From Haberlea rhodopensis (Eukaryota; Streptophyta; Magnoliopsida; Lamiales; Gesneriaceae): a stretch of DNA of 64,000 nucleotides. Of the stretch, positions 34,924 through 46,280 are shown one piece after another. The position numbers and the translations under genes were made by a program. Positions within the stretch are counted from its first letter, which is position 1; every line of letters starts with the position of its first letter. The DNA lies in the NCBI GenBank assembly GCA_907163345.1, contig CAJQUN010001245.1:22373-86372 (forward strand), written 5' to 3'. The notes below the pieces were generated by a model. That model was not told the origin of the DNA, made no database searches, and worked only from the letters and a program-made list of their open reading frames with translations.

Positions 34924-35575
34924 TGATGATACCCTTGAAAGGCGTCCATTAAACATAAGTATTGATGCCCTGAAGTTGAATTCACCAGCTAGTCGATTCT
35001 TAATAATGGGTAGCAATCTTTTGGGCATGCCTTATTGAGGTCTCGGAAGTCTATGCACATCCTCCACTTTCCCGAACTCTTGGGTACAAGGACCACATTT
35101 GAGAGCCACGTTGGAAATTGAACCTCTCGAATATGACCTGCCTGAAGGAGTTCCTCCACTTGTTCTCTTATCACTTTATCTTTTCGGGTCCAAAGTGCCT
35201 TTTCTTTTGTTTGACAGGCCGGGCTCCTGGAAGCATATTTAACTGATGTTCTAGGATGTCGGGGTTGATTCCACTCAGATCATGAGCTCTCCAGGCAAAG
35301 ATATTCTCATGATCAGACATGAGATGAGGCCTGCTCTTATATTTGTCTCCAAATCACTTGCTACTTTTACTTTTTTATCTGCTAAGCTGAGCACGACTAT
35401 TTTTGGCTCTTTCTAAGCTGTTTGGGACACCTTTATCAATGAGAATATTGTATGCAGTTTTTTCAATACAACTGACCTCTCGACGAGCTCGTTTTCCATC
35501 TTCTTTAACCTCGTCTACATAACATCGGTGGGCTATTTTCTGATCACCGCACAGAGCTCCAACCTCTCTGCCCAC
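34924..35575 (-). pseudogene. Ty3/gypsy reverse transcriptase, N-terminal half
   Basis: The minus frame at 35174-34989 holds EELLQAGHIREVQFPTWLSN, VLVPKSSGKWRMCIDFRDLN and KACPKDCYPL, the classic fingers/palm start of gypsy RT. The palm continues to the edge at 34924, where the nested element interrupts it; the partner half is at 25445-26003. Upstream, 35375-35575 is part of the protease-RT linker. Frameshifts are present on both sides. Confidence 0.9.
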
Positions 35576-36343
35576 GGGGAATTTGAGTTTCTAATGGTAG
35601 GTAGAAGTTACTGCTTTGAAATCCCTCATAGCAGGCCGGCCTATGATGACATCATATAAGGAAGGAGCCTCAACCACAGTGAAATTAACCATTTCGTTAT
35701 GCGTGACATCCCATGACCAAGAGATAAGGGCTGGGTGATTTGACCAAGCGGTTGAATTGCATGTCCAGTGAACCCCTATATATGAGTTGTAATATGTTCA
35801 AACTTTGACCCCTTTATCTGCATCTTTTCTAAAGTGTATTTGAACAAACATTGACTGCTCCCAGTGTCAACGAAGATCCTTGCGACGTCATAGTTTGCTA
35901 TAGTTACAGTGACCACTAATGCATCATTGTGTGGTGCTACAACACCCTTCAGATCATCAGGCCCAAAGCTTATGATAGGTTCATCTCTTTGAATTACTTT
36001 TTCCTTAACTTCAAAACTTTCCAACCTTCTGCCATGACTTTTCTAAGCTCTACCCGAGTCTCCGTCAGTTGGTCCCCTCAAGATTATATTGATAGTCCCT
36101 CGGGTGGGGTTATTCTCCACCTGTTCGACCCTTCTTCTTTGATTATCTGTTCTCTAGGAGGAATATCCCTCTCGCGGGATCTAGCTCGGCCATCACGTGG
36201 CGCCCTCTCTCTTCTGTTACATCGGTATCGACTTCTGTCATAGTTTTGATAAGGTTCTCGGGTCTTTGTTAGAAGAGTTTTTATTTGAGAATCTCTTCTA
36301 ATGATTCGTTCTACCTTATCTTCAAGCTTCTGACATTCATTAT
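35576..36343 (-). pseudogene. Retroviral-type aspartic protease region of the Tat-type element
   Basis: The minus frame 36024-35776 contains ISFGPDDLKGVVAPHNDALV and the active-site motif in IFVDTGSSQCLF, typical of the protease that follows gag in Tat elements. Frames before and after it are broken, so no continuous gag-pol remains. The stretch 36030-36343 is a degenerate Arg-rich linker. Confidence 0.8.
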
Positions 36344-37140
36344 TTATATGGTCGTACTCTCTATGGAATCAACAGGATTTATCAGATGGAGGCAAACGAG
36401 GATCCTTCTCCGATTTCCTTGGTCTTTCCAGTTTCTTTTTATCATCACGGATTTCCATAGTCTTTCCAAGCTCATGGACAGAGGTGTGCGAGAAGCAAAT
36501 TGACTTTTAGGTCGACTAATCTCGTCGGCCCTATCAGCAGATCTTTTCTTGCTTACATGTTTCTCTTTCTTTTCTGATGGCCTTAGTTCAGCCATCTTCT
36601 GTCTTTGAGCATCTTCGAGATTGATATATTTCTCAGCTCGACCCAGAAGCTCATCTTAACTGCGAGGATGCTTCTTTATTAGTGACTTAAAAATTCCCCA
36701 GCTCTAAGCCCTTGTGTGAAAGCATTAATAAGGACATTATTTTTGCAATGGGAACTTATAAGGCCGCCCCATTGAAGCGTTGTACGAACTCTCTCAAGGA
36801 CTCCTGCTCATTCTGTTTGTTAGTGAACAAACTCAAAGACGTTTTCTTATACCTTTTGCTACTAGCGAACTGGTTCAGAAAGGTTGAACTGGATTCCTCG
36901 AGCAACGAACCTTGTCTAGTTTAAGCAAATTAAACAATTGTTGTGCCGATCTTACCAGAGTGGTAAGGAAAACACGGCATTTGATCCGATCGGAATATCT
37001 ATGCAGTAAGACAGTATTATCAAATCTTCCCATGTGTTCCTCCGGGCCTGTGCTTCCGTCATATTCTCCCAATGCAAGTTGTCTGAAATTTGGTGGGAGC
37101 TCTTCTCCTGGAATAACTTGTGAGAAGGGGCTCTCTCCTA
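36344..37140 (-). pseudogene. Tat-type gag remnant
   Basis: The minus frame from about 37128 to 36875 reads SQVIPGEELPPNFRQLALGE, then YDGSTGPEEHMGRFDN and IKCRVFLTTLVRSAQQ, the core of the plant retrotransposon gag domain. A further piece (36595-36344) is a Lys/Arg-rich gag tail. Between them the frame is broken. The 5' part of gag and the leader are missing: sequence resembling the LTR U5 end abuts mid-gag at about 37140-37190, indicating a deletion. Confidence 0.8.
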
Positions 37141-37660
37141 GCCATTGGAGGTCGGAAGTTTTTCCGGACGGTCCTCTCCGACGCTCAAGTCAGGCGAGTA
37201 GATATGCGAAAGTATATACTTGTAAAGTAAGTAAAAAAAATTATGAATGCATAAACATGCATATTGCACCTGGTATTTATAGGCAGAGGACTAATAGTTA
37301 TCCTATATCAAGGGCTCATTCCATGTTTATCCAAATTTTCTCAGGATATGATAAGATCTTGTGAATACGATCAAATCCCCGATATTGGTCTGCATATCTC
37401 GCACTTGCCTAATTTTAGAAGATATGGTTCCCGTCCATGTATTGAGCAAGTCATGAGAAGAGCTCGGCCAAGGAGCTCGGGTCCCAAAAGAGTTCGCCGT
37501 AACGTTTGAAAGAGGGCGAACAGGTGAGGCACAACACGTCGGCTCAACAGGTCGATCCTGTATAAAGAGGTCGGACGAAGAAGCGAGGTCTTCTGAAAAA
37601 CCACAAGGAAGCAACAGAAAACAGGTCGGCCTATCATATGGTTATTATTTAAGGGTATCA
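37141..37660 (-). repeat. 5' LTR (partial) of the Tat-type element
   Basis: On the minus strand the segment begins TGATACCCTTAAATAAT at about 37660. It has a TATA box, CCTATAAATACC, at about 37271-37282, and reaches CCTGACTTGAGCGTCGGAGA near 37190-37170, a U5-like stretch common in Tat LTRs. No matching 3' LTR was found between 20 and 22.6 kb, so the other end is lost or too diverged. Boundaries are approximate. Confidence 0.6.
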
Positions 37661-38274
37661 AACACATTAAATTTTCTTTCCCAAAGCTTCTATTCACCTC
37701 ATTACTCTATTTTAATGAAAAATATAACAAAATAAAAATTGAAATGCGAGTTAGATAAGAATAAATTACACGACGTAATTATATTTATATAAATAATTAT
37801 TTACATAAAATTATACTTTATACTATATATATTTTAGAAAAGTAACAACATTGTTGAAAAATACTTGAATTGCACTATTTGGAAGTTTAATCACACGCGC
37901 ATACTTATTGGATAATTTTGGATTTTTATAAATTTCAAATATTGTCTAGATGATTCCGGAGTATTTCAGGTCCACATAAAAGTAGTATTCTTTCAATGTA
38001 AAATTTAGTATAATGAAACATTCTCTGATGCTCGGTTGTAAATTATTTGACTTCTTACTTAAAGCCTGTGAGCTGGACATCGGACATACAATCAAGATCA
38101 TACGTTCAAAAATCATAAACAATAAATCTTAAACCTAAAAAAAAATATAAAAATAAACCGGCCACAAATACTTGGAGTGAAAGAGACTTTAGGATAAGAC
38201 GCTATTAACATTACTATGCACAAATCCTTTTTTTTTTTTTTTTTGAAAAGAAATCCTTTATTTAATTAGATGAT
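37661..38274. other. AT-rich spacer, nothing recognised
   Basis: Between the Tat LTR and the duplicated glutaredoxin segment. A T run at about 38229-38245 is the only notable feature. Confidence 0.5.
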
Positions 38275-38346
38275 AAAATTTGTCGATAGCTGCCGCCCAG
38301 AAATCTCCAACCCAGATATTGGTGTGCGGCCGTGGGCATAGAGAGA

Positions 38347-38757
38347 TCAAAGCCAAAGAGCTCCGGCCTCCTTGAGGAGAGGAATAAGAGTGCCGTTTAT
38401 ATGGCAAGCCATGACAGTCTCAACGCCACCCAAGAACTTGCCGCCTACGAAAACAGCCGGGATGGGTTGAAGACGAGCGGAGCCGCCGGCAAGGCTGCGG
38501 AGCAGGGATTGAACATCGCGGCCAGTCGAGTCTCGGTCGAGCAATACAACAGCAGGGCCAACGCCGAGGCCAAAAAGCAGCTGCTTCACCACATGGCACA
38601 TGCAGCAACCGCTGACGGTGAACACAACCACCGCCTTGCCGGAAACCAAGACATTCAGTTTCTCATATACTCCTCTCATATTTTCAGCCTTATATTCTCC
38701 GGCACCGCCTCCCAGTTTTACTATAGGGGATGATGCATCGACTTTCGCTATCTGCAT
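38347..38757 (-). CDS. CC-type (class III, ROXY-like) glutaredoxin
   Basis: A small thiol-disulfide oxidoreductase of the land-plant-specific CC class, whose members act in the nucleus and cytosol with TGA bZIP factors in development and stress or nitrate signalling. The 136-residue protein starts MQIAKVDASSP; the ATG at 38755-38757 is preferred because it follows a TATA box at the right distance, although the frame stays open further upstream. Landmarks are the active site CCMC at 51-54 (FTVSGCCMCHVV), IPAVFVGGK with the cis-Pro, GGVET, and the C-terminal ALWL needed in ROXY proteins for TGA/TOPLESS contacts. It is a single exon, as usual for the class. The broken copy at 16985-17996 is its duplicate. 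Confidence 0.93.
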   Translation of the reverse strand: MQIAKVDASSPIVKLGGGAGEYKAENMRGVYEKLNVLVSGKAVVVFTVSGCCMCHVVKQLLFGLGVGPAVVLLDRDSTGRDVQSLLRSLAGGSARLQPIPAVFVGGKFLGGVETVMACHINGTLIPLLKEAGALWL

Positions 38758-38824
38758 GTTGTATATTTTAGTTGTGTTATTGTAAATAATGAAAACTTGG
38801 CAAGTGACATAAAGGAATATGTCT

Positions 38825-38836
38825 CCCATTTATACA
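38825..38836 (-). promoter_or_regulatory. TATA box of the glutaredoxin gene
   Basis: On the minus strand TGTATAAATGGG lies about 70-80 bases before the chosen ATG, giving a short leader of about 40 bases. This supports the ATG at 38757 over one further upstream at 38829. Confidence 0.6.
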
Positions 38837-39534
38837 CAGGAAAAAAATCATTATGTACGTATATGTGTGTGGTCCAAAAGTAGAAATTGAAACTAGATGA
38901 GAGGAAAATAAAAGACAAGACAGATTTCATTCTGAAGGACTGGACGACGGACAATACGTATGTTACGGTTTTCATTCAATGATATTAATGATATGTGTCG
39001 TGTACGGAGCCCTAATACAAAATCATATGGGATTGATCGGTCTAGATAGTGCTAAATTATTATTACGATTTAAATGATTGAGTTAAAAAAATAAATTTCC
39101 TTAAACTAAGACAATTTTTTTGTAAAAAAAATTTGCATGGGCTAAATCTCACCCTAACCCATTGGATTGCTCGGCCCATGCTATGTGTTATTCAAGGGCG
39201 GGTTCATGATTCAAATCCATCGAGGCTGACAAAATAAACAAAAATACATGTGTATATGCCAAGCAATCTGTATTGTTAAATCTGGCCTTAGGGCAATAGG
39301 CCAGGGGCGACCTTCCCATCTTCATGTACTAAGATTCTTGGATGCGTCTTAGAAATTAAGATTCATCCAGCTTAACGTGTGCTTTAAAACGCTTCAAGAG
39401 AGCCGTAAACCATTGGCCTATTGTTTAATAAAAGCTAAATAGTTGGACTTACTTTAATTTACTGTGATTAAATATTTAGTTGTTGTTGATAATAAAAGAA
39501 TTATATATTTTTTACGTGATACATAGAGACATTA
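38837..39534. other. Intergenic, nothing recognised
   Basis: Upstream region of the glutaredoxin gene up to the copia LTR. No other gene, repeat or clear regulatory motif was identified. Confidence 0.45.
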
Positions 39535-39931
39535 TGTTGGACGTTGACTCTTTTCCAAGCATTATTTCAACAACGTTCCTTACTTGTAGCTTTGATGGCA
39601 TGATAGGTGGATGGTGGATTAGGCATTGTCAACAATGGAGGATGGCAATTTCAAGATGATAATATTCTCTTAGGGTTTATGTTCCTATATAAACTCATCA
39701 TCTATAAATCATCTTAAATCATCTCTCACATGATTATCTCTAAACTAAACTTCTATATCGATATATGTGAGTTGTGAGGTGATCTTGTAGAATTTGTAAG
39801 TATCGTCTGAAAATATCAATAAATATGTGTTTGCTCCGGTGGACGTGGCGATTGCCAAACCACGTAAATCTTGGTATTCGTTGGGCATGTATGATGCTTG
39901 TGCTTTATTTTCGGGTGTCCGGGGCATAACA
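39535..39931 (+). repeat. 5' LTR of the copia element
   Basis: It starts TGTTGGACGTTG and ends GGGGCATAACA. It shares with the 3' LTR the blocks GGCAATTTCAAGATGATAAT (GGCAAATTCAAG there), TATATGTGAGTTGTGAGGTG and GAAAATATCAATAAAT. A TATA-like CCTATATAAACTC lies at about 39693-39705. Confidence 0.75.
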
Positions 39932-39933
39932 AA

Positions 39934-39946
39934 TGGTATCAGAGCC
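39934..39946 (+). other. Primer-binding site of the copia element
   Basis: TGGTATCAGAGCC lies two bases after the 5' LTR, complementary to initiator Met-tRNA. Confidence 0.85.
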
Positions 39947-40599
39947 ACATGTTCGTGAAAATACCAGAAAATTGTAAGTGTTTGAACAATTTCTGATCAT
40001 ACAACTAGATTCGCCTCTTCGCCGGAAGTCCAAAAGAACTGTCCTTATTTTCTGATATCCGAGTCAAAAAAAATCCGGTAAAAGTCGATGGCATTTTTGT
40101 AATTTCTGAGAAAGTTGCAGAGGGTTTTCCAGAGAAGAAAGGGTCCGAGATGTTTCCTGTTAAGCTGGATCTAACTCAAACCCTTGATCCGCCCACCCGG
40201 CCATACCGTTCACCCAGCATGTAGGCCCGAACCGGTTGTCCATCAGACCGGATCGAATCGGGAGCCACCTGAACCGGCCAAATCAGTTTGAACCAAATCG
40301 AATTGGCATGTCTGACCAGCTCATTTGAACCGGACCAACTGAACTGGCCTGAACCGAACCAGCACGTTTTACGATCGTTTATCATCCGTTTTTGCCGATT
40401 CAAGACTCGTTTCCAACTATTTCGATCACCCTGAACACAATGGTAGCATCTGTTTCTGCTAAATGGCTATGAACATGTCGAAGTGATGGATCAAGTGATA
40501 TTTGCATGGGGTTCGATGAGATGAACCATGTTATCAAATATAAAGTTTGAGGTGGATAAATTTGACGGCACCAATAACTTTGGCAAGGTTGACTCATCG

Positions 40600-40760
40600 T
40601 GGTCCGGAACACCTTAAGTCAAAGTCTATACTTTTAGTTATCCGGATTCGCTTAATCATCGATAATCCGGATTAATTAGCATTGGGGTCTTACACTTCTT
40701 CCCATCTTAAAACGATTTCGATCTTGAAATCGCAAAACTAAGTATAACTCAACAAATTAA
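40600..40760 (-). mobile_element. Gypsy LTR/pol-end fragment inside the copia element
   Basis: On the minus strand the sequence reads GATTTCAAGATCGAAATCGT, then TTTAAGATGGGAAGAAG, then TGTAAGACCCCAATGC. This is the typical order of pol end, purine tract and LTR start in Tekay-like gypsy elements. Only this junction is visible. Confidence 0.5.
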
Positions 40761-41245
40761 ATCATATGAGATGTCTCGATCTCAATCATAGATACATAAG
40801 AATCATCATGTATCAGTGACAACTGTTGTGGTCGTGTCAACGGTATACCACTGAATCAACTTCTCTCTGATTCCACGAGGTTCAAAATATCGAGGCAACA
40901 TCGTACCTCACTTAACGAATCATATCGATCAGCGTAAAGGTAATATCTTGAGATTTACCTGATTCTCCACTTGAAATTCTAATGATATATTTCTCTTTGG
41001 CGTAGCAAATCTGCTCACATTAAGCCAATTTCAATTGTTTTCGCTATAAATTTATCGTTCCTGGCATGAAGTATAAATGGTATCAATAACATGTCAGGTG
41101 ATGATTGGGATGATGTCAACCTGTAAATCTACAGCACGATCTGAATCTGCTTATCTAAGAAGCAGAAGTACTTTGTCATTAAGGAGACTTTCGTAGCAAG
41201 TCTCTGGAAGAATCTCAAGGACAATTACATGACAAAAACAACATA

Positions 41246-41590
41246 ATCGACCTGAATCTTTCTGCAATGTTGGACCCGTAGAACCAACATGAATCTCTCT
41301 ACCTTGTCGGAATCGCAGAACCGGCCTGAATCTGCCAGCACTTTTTAAACACCTCAGAACCGACTTGAATCTTTCTGCATTGTCGGAACCGCAGAACCAA
41401 CCTAAATTTGTTTACACCATCGGACTACTAACCGACCTGAATCTGTATGAATCGACTTGAATCTGATATGTATTGTCGGGACCACAGAACCAACCTGATT
41501 CTTCTGCACTATCAGAACCGCACAACCGACCTGAATCTGTCTGCAATGTCAGACCTGCAGAACCGACTTGAAACTGTATGCACAAAGCTG
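41246..41590. repeat. Diverged tandem repeat, 36-37-bp unit, about 9 copies
   Basis: The unit reads approximately CTGAATCTGTCTGCAATGTC followed by GGAACCGCAGAACCGAC. Copies vary by substitutions and small indels. It is non-coding and lies in the interior of the copia element, possibly brought in with the gypsy fragment. Confidence 0.7.
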
Positions 41591-41593
41591 AGA

Positions 41594-42055
41594 AAACTGC
41601 TTTTTTGGGCTTTAGTGAAGAGTGAAAACATTCAGTCTATGGAACCCTAAGTCAAACAAGATTGTCTTGAGTCGAGACTTTATATTTGATGAATCTGTTG
41701 TACTGATGGTGGAGTTTGAGATTCCCATAAAAATACAAAGATTTTTCATGATAATCAGAGTGTCGTATGTCAGGCAAAGAACCAAATTCATCCGAAAAAT
41801 ACTTGAGATTTTCTGTGATAGTCGGAGAGCCATATGTTTGGCAAGAACCAAGTTGATCATATTTGCATCAACCCCTTAGTTCAATAATAGTAGAAGAATT
41901 GGATATTCTACATAAGAAACTTGGGACAAATGTGGTGGCATTGATCAAGTTCCAATACTATTTGGAGTTGATCAACATTAATCGAGTATCCAGTATCCAG
42001 CATCGAATGGCGTACTGAAGGAGGCATCGCATATTGATAGAAAGTTGTCGTAGAT
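41594..42055 (+). pseudogene. Copia polyprotein C-terminal remnant
   Basis: The plus frame starting near 41622 shows FSLWNPKSNKIVLSRDFIFD and ESVVLM, the linker between integrase and RT. After a jump that deletes RT, an RNase H piece (FCDSRRAICLAR) and a tail with KFQYYLELINI follow. It is a short, internally deleted and frameshifted remnant that supports plus orientation of the element. Confidence 0.65.
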
Positions 42056-42463
42056 TGTTGGACGGTTGCTCTTTTCCAACCTCTATTACAAATTCGACCA
42101 TTTTTTTTAACATGTTGCTTACCTGTAGCTTTGGTGGCATGGTCAGTGGATTGGACATTTTAACAACAGAGGATGGCAAATTCAAGATGATAATATTCGA
42201 TGAGGGTTTGTGTGCCTATATAAACCTATCCACCCATCCTCTGTAAAACATTCATCACCTGGTTATCTCTAAGCTTTTAAGCTTTCGTATCTGTATATGT
42301 GAGTTGTGAGGTGATCTTGAAGAGTTTGTAATTCTTGTTTGAAAATATCAATAAATCTTTGTTTGTTCCCATGAAAGCAGGCGATTGCCGAACCTCCTAA
42401 ATCTTGGTGTTCATTTGGTGCGTATAATGTTTGCACTTTATTTTCAGGTGTCATGACATAACA
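42056..42463 (+). repeat. 3' LTR of the copia element
   Basis: It starts TGTTGGACGGTTGCTC and ends ATGACATAACA. It is clearly homologous to the 5' LTR but diverged at many positions, so the element is old compared with the nested LARD. Confidence 0.75.
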
Positions 42464-44640
42464 TTGGGAGGCGTAATTATAAAAGACATTCTCTTAAAAT
42501 GTCACTTGCTAGCATTTCTCAAAACATAAAAACTAAAACAAAACTTTGAGTTTTGTCTTTCTACTTTTTTCTTTCATTTTATATTATTATAATAAATATG
42601 TGTTACATACTGTGTACCAGTTTTATATAAAAGTAACCTAAGTTTAAAAAACATTTATAAAAGCTTTTCTTTTATTAATATTTTTTTGATAAAATATTAC
42701 TTGTTTTTCGTACAACAATGGAAAAAAAATATTTCTATAAAAAAATCACATTCTAGCTTTTTAAATTTGTTTTTAATGACAACTTTTACACTCCAACATT
42801 TAAAAAAAAAATCCCGAAAAAGTGCTTTTTTGGTAGGATATTCTACCAAGTAAATAATAGTGTATATTGTGTTGGTGTAATTTTTTCTTTATGAAATATT
42901 TTAATCAAATACAAGAATGAATAACTTAAATACATAAAATATGTACAAGACAACAAATGCTATATTTTCCTTAAATCTGAAAAGAAACCATGCTCCTCGA
43001 TCAAATCAAAACCACGCAAACACATAAAAAAAACGATGAAGATCACAATATATCAAAGAAGATGATTTGAAGGGAGTAAATAAATAAATAACGGGGCTAC
43101 GAAAAGTAAAAAGTTTTTTTAAAAAAAATATTTTTGGGGAGAATGAGGTTTCGAACCCAAGACCTATTACATTGAGAAATAGATGATAATTACTAGGTCA
43201 AGACCTTGTTATCTATAAAAAGTAAAATGTTTCCCATCAAATGGTGCAAAAATGGTGTGACCTTATTGGCAAATGGACCAGAACATTAGGCCGGAGATAT
43301 GTAAAACAACTTGGTTTCTGCAATAGAGAAAAAGCATAGCACCTAGAAATTGTTTAAAATTTATGTGTAATTTACTTATAAATATGAGTTAAATCTGTAA
43401 GTATTTGATTTTTTGGGTGTGTCGAGTCAAATTGTTACCATGGTTTAAATTATATTGCTTATTAACATTAGAATTTCTAAAAACAACATCATGAAAGAAC
43501 AAACTTGTAAAGTATTAGTGTTCCTTAAATTAATTTTTTCATTAAGTATATAATAAAATAGAGCTTGGCTAAAAAATTTAAGTAGGATAAATTAGGCCAC
43601 ACTCTGTACCTTGGGGCTTGGTGGGTTTTGATTTATTTGAGTCAGCAAAAAAGAATATTATTGTGCGAAATCGGAAATGTAGACTGTGCCTAATATGAAT
43701 GTCTATTGGATTTTGAGTAATAAGCCCAACCTATATACATCTAATATTTCATTTAATATGTTTCAGCTAACACATGGAATCTTGATTTCACCCTAACCCA
43801 ATACAAAACAATACGTTTACTCAAAAAAAAATTATAAAAGTTCTTTAAAATAAAAATTACGTAATCCATACCCCCCACATATTATTTCATACCCCACAAC
43901 TTTATGAATTGAACCGTGTTTACATCTAGTCTTGGACCTCCTCTAGCTATCACAAATATGAATGACATGCCCTTCCTGTCAATATTTTTCGGTCGAATCT
44001 GTCGCATCGGATTTGCCTATTGTGGTTTATCTGACTATCGTTGTTTGCAGGCTATTGAGTCAACTCGATGGTTTATCCATTATGCACCCAAAAGAATAAC
44101 GACCATGAATTCCTCTCTCAACAGAATGTTTTCTATTTACTTTTGGATACCTAACATATAGGTAAAATATGGGGCTGATCTACAGGAACATTTCATAACC
44201 GAAAATCAGATGCTCATCGTGTTGGCATGTGGTATTTATTATTATCAAAAGCAGATCCAACCTGGCCGTCATCTCATGTGGGTACCATTTTTAAAAAAAA
44301 TTGTTTAAATGTCTTGAAAATAATCTAAATATTTATATTAATTATTTGATAAATGATTAACAAATATTTTACTTAGTTTAATCTATAATAAATAATAATA
44401 TCAGAATATGATATTTTATTTGTTGTGAAAATATTTAGTAATATATTAAAATGGTATATACTTGTTTAATTTTATAAAAATAATATATAACTATATCAAT
44501 ATTGTTCTCAAAATACAAATTTCTCATAATATCAATTTTAATTGCCCAATCGTTTTCACGAAAACTAGTTGAGTGTTATCAGTCTTTGTAGTCAATGATC
44601 GTTTGGTTCAATATAATTTTGTATATAAGTTTTATGTTTA
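42464..44640. other. AT-rich intergenic DNA, nothing recognised
   Basis: No gene or RNA gene could be supported. A TTTCGAACCCAAGACC stretch near 43150 recalls a tRNA B-box but has no A-box or cloverleaf. ORFs such as 43916-44161 have no recognisable content. Confidence 0.5.
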
Positions 44641-44649
44641 ACAATGATC

Positions 44650-44765
44650 ACATGGAAGCAAACTCTATGTGTGGGGTTCAGGAGAGATTGGACCAACTAG
44701 ACCTAATGTATACATGCAATCTTTTTCAACAATACAAATGACTATTTTCGTGACTCCAACTCGTA
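44650..44765 (-). mobile_element. Au-type SINE relic
   Basis: The plus strand shows the diverged reverse complement of the Au SINE body: TGTGTGGGGTTCAGGAGAGA, TTGGACCAACTAGACC, TAATGTATACATGCAATC and ACTATTTTCGTGACTCC. Similar blocks recur at 45745 and 59737. The poly(T) end and the tRNA-like head are not clear. Confidence 0.55.
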
Positions 44766-45744
44766 ACGTTCAGATCATGACGATAATTTTATCGATGAAT
44801 GGAGATAAACCCAATGATCACATCGAAGACTAGGATTAAATATTCATTTATAGACAGCCAACTTGGAATTGGAAACCAATCAGCCTTAGTCCATTTTATA
44901 TTTATATATGATTTGTGTTTGCGTAGCAGATTCAAGCTCTTTCTGTCTGCAGTCGATCATCATTGCGAGGTTTGCTCCGAAACCTTCTTTCTTCATTATA
45001 TTTCATATGTAATCAATTCGCCATCCTTTTGAGTTACGGTGGTCGTATTTTCCGTACTTCTGATGTTTATTTCTCGTATAATCGACGTCTGATTGTTTTT
45101 TGTTTTTTTTTAATTTCTTGGTGTTTTTTTTCTCGACTTAGGTGATTGGTAATTGAAGTTCCTGTCAGTCGCCCTCTGTAAAGAGTGATAATATGTGAGC
45201 GAATTTTCATTCGTATTGTTATTTTATATTGCAATTAATTTGATGCCAATTAGGCGGGGTCTACTGTAGTAAATTACTGATTGTTCGAAGAAATGGATAA
45301 TTGCTTGAACACTTTGTAGTGTGTAAGGAAGGTACTAAGGTGGGTCTACGGCAGTGGATTATTAAGGAATTAAAAGTTGTCGCAAGCAATATATAAGAGC
45401 AGTGTATATAAGAGTCTACTTTGTTCGAAATCTTATCATTCAATAAGATATAAAAGGAGTAGGTACCAACACTCTATGCTTTTATTAAGAAAGAGATGCA
45501 TTGTTTATCACAGCATATAAGCATGTCGGCTAGCCTATTAATATTTTGCTCTTTTTTATTGGTTTACATAGGATTTTGTTAATTTCGTTGATGGTGAAGT
45601 GTTAATTTAATGACACGGGGACTTAATTTTATGTCCATTACTGAAAGATTATACAGTGTATGGCTGCTTTCATGATGGGTATCAGCTTGGCTGATTACTT
45701 TTTAAAATACTTCTCTGGTAATCATCTGGTTTTTAACTTACAAA

Positions 45745-45835
45745 AAAGGCAACCCACTATGAGCAGGGTTCGGGAAGAGGTCGGACCATTTTGGGCTTAA
45801 TGTATGCAACATTCCGTTGCACTTATGTTTTCTAA
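45745..45835 (-). mobile_element. Au-type SINE relic
   Basis: The blocks AAGGCAACCCACTATGAGCA, GGGTTCGGGAAGAGGTCGGA and TTAATGTATGCAACATT match the 3' body of the Au SINE read on the minus strand. It is truncated. Confidence 0.55.
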
Positions 45836-46280
45836 AATTGGGGTTGCATTGCTCCTCGTGTATATAATTCATCATTGTGTTGCAAGATTTTGTAAAGTGC
45901 TCTCAAATATAAAAATGACATGTAGTAAGGGGCATATAAGCTCAGACTATTCGTCATAATATCTCGTGTTAATGTCACGGGACCTGTTTAGATTCAATTT
46001 GCATATATTAGGATCTCAAAGGTGCTTCAGCACTCCTCTTTGGAGATAATGACTGTAATTTTATTCATGGAGACTGATACTATCTTGTCACCTGCAACTA
46101 TATTCATGTGAAATATGCAATGCATTGTGTCGTTACCTGTACAACAATTTAACGAGCATGAACAGATCTTTAATGGGGTTCTACAAGTACTTGGCTCTCC
46201 TGATTTTACTCACTGTTAATTCACTGGTTTTGAATATGTCCAGATCTTCTTGGCTCGCGGTGGGCGAGACATCCGAGCAA

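Larger units (their letters stand above)
39535..42463 (+). mobile_element. Ty1/copia retrotransposon, internally deleted and mixed
   Basis: Two diverged LTRs (39535-39931 and 42056-42463) enclose about 2.1 kb. A Met-tRNA-type primer site follows the first LTR. Just before the second LTR are remnants of the copia polyprotein: the integrase-RT linker motif FSLWNPKSNKIVLSRD at about 41628-41675, an RNase H piece with AICLARTK, and the pol tail ending in KFQYYLELINI. The middle is not copia: a minus-strand gypsy fragment and a tandem repeat occupy 40600-41590. No target duplication was found (CATTA against TTGGG), so recombination or deletion has altered an end. Confidence 0.75.
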
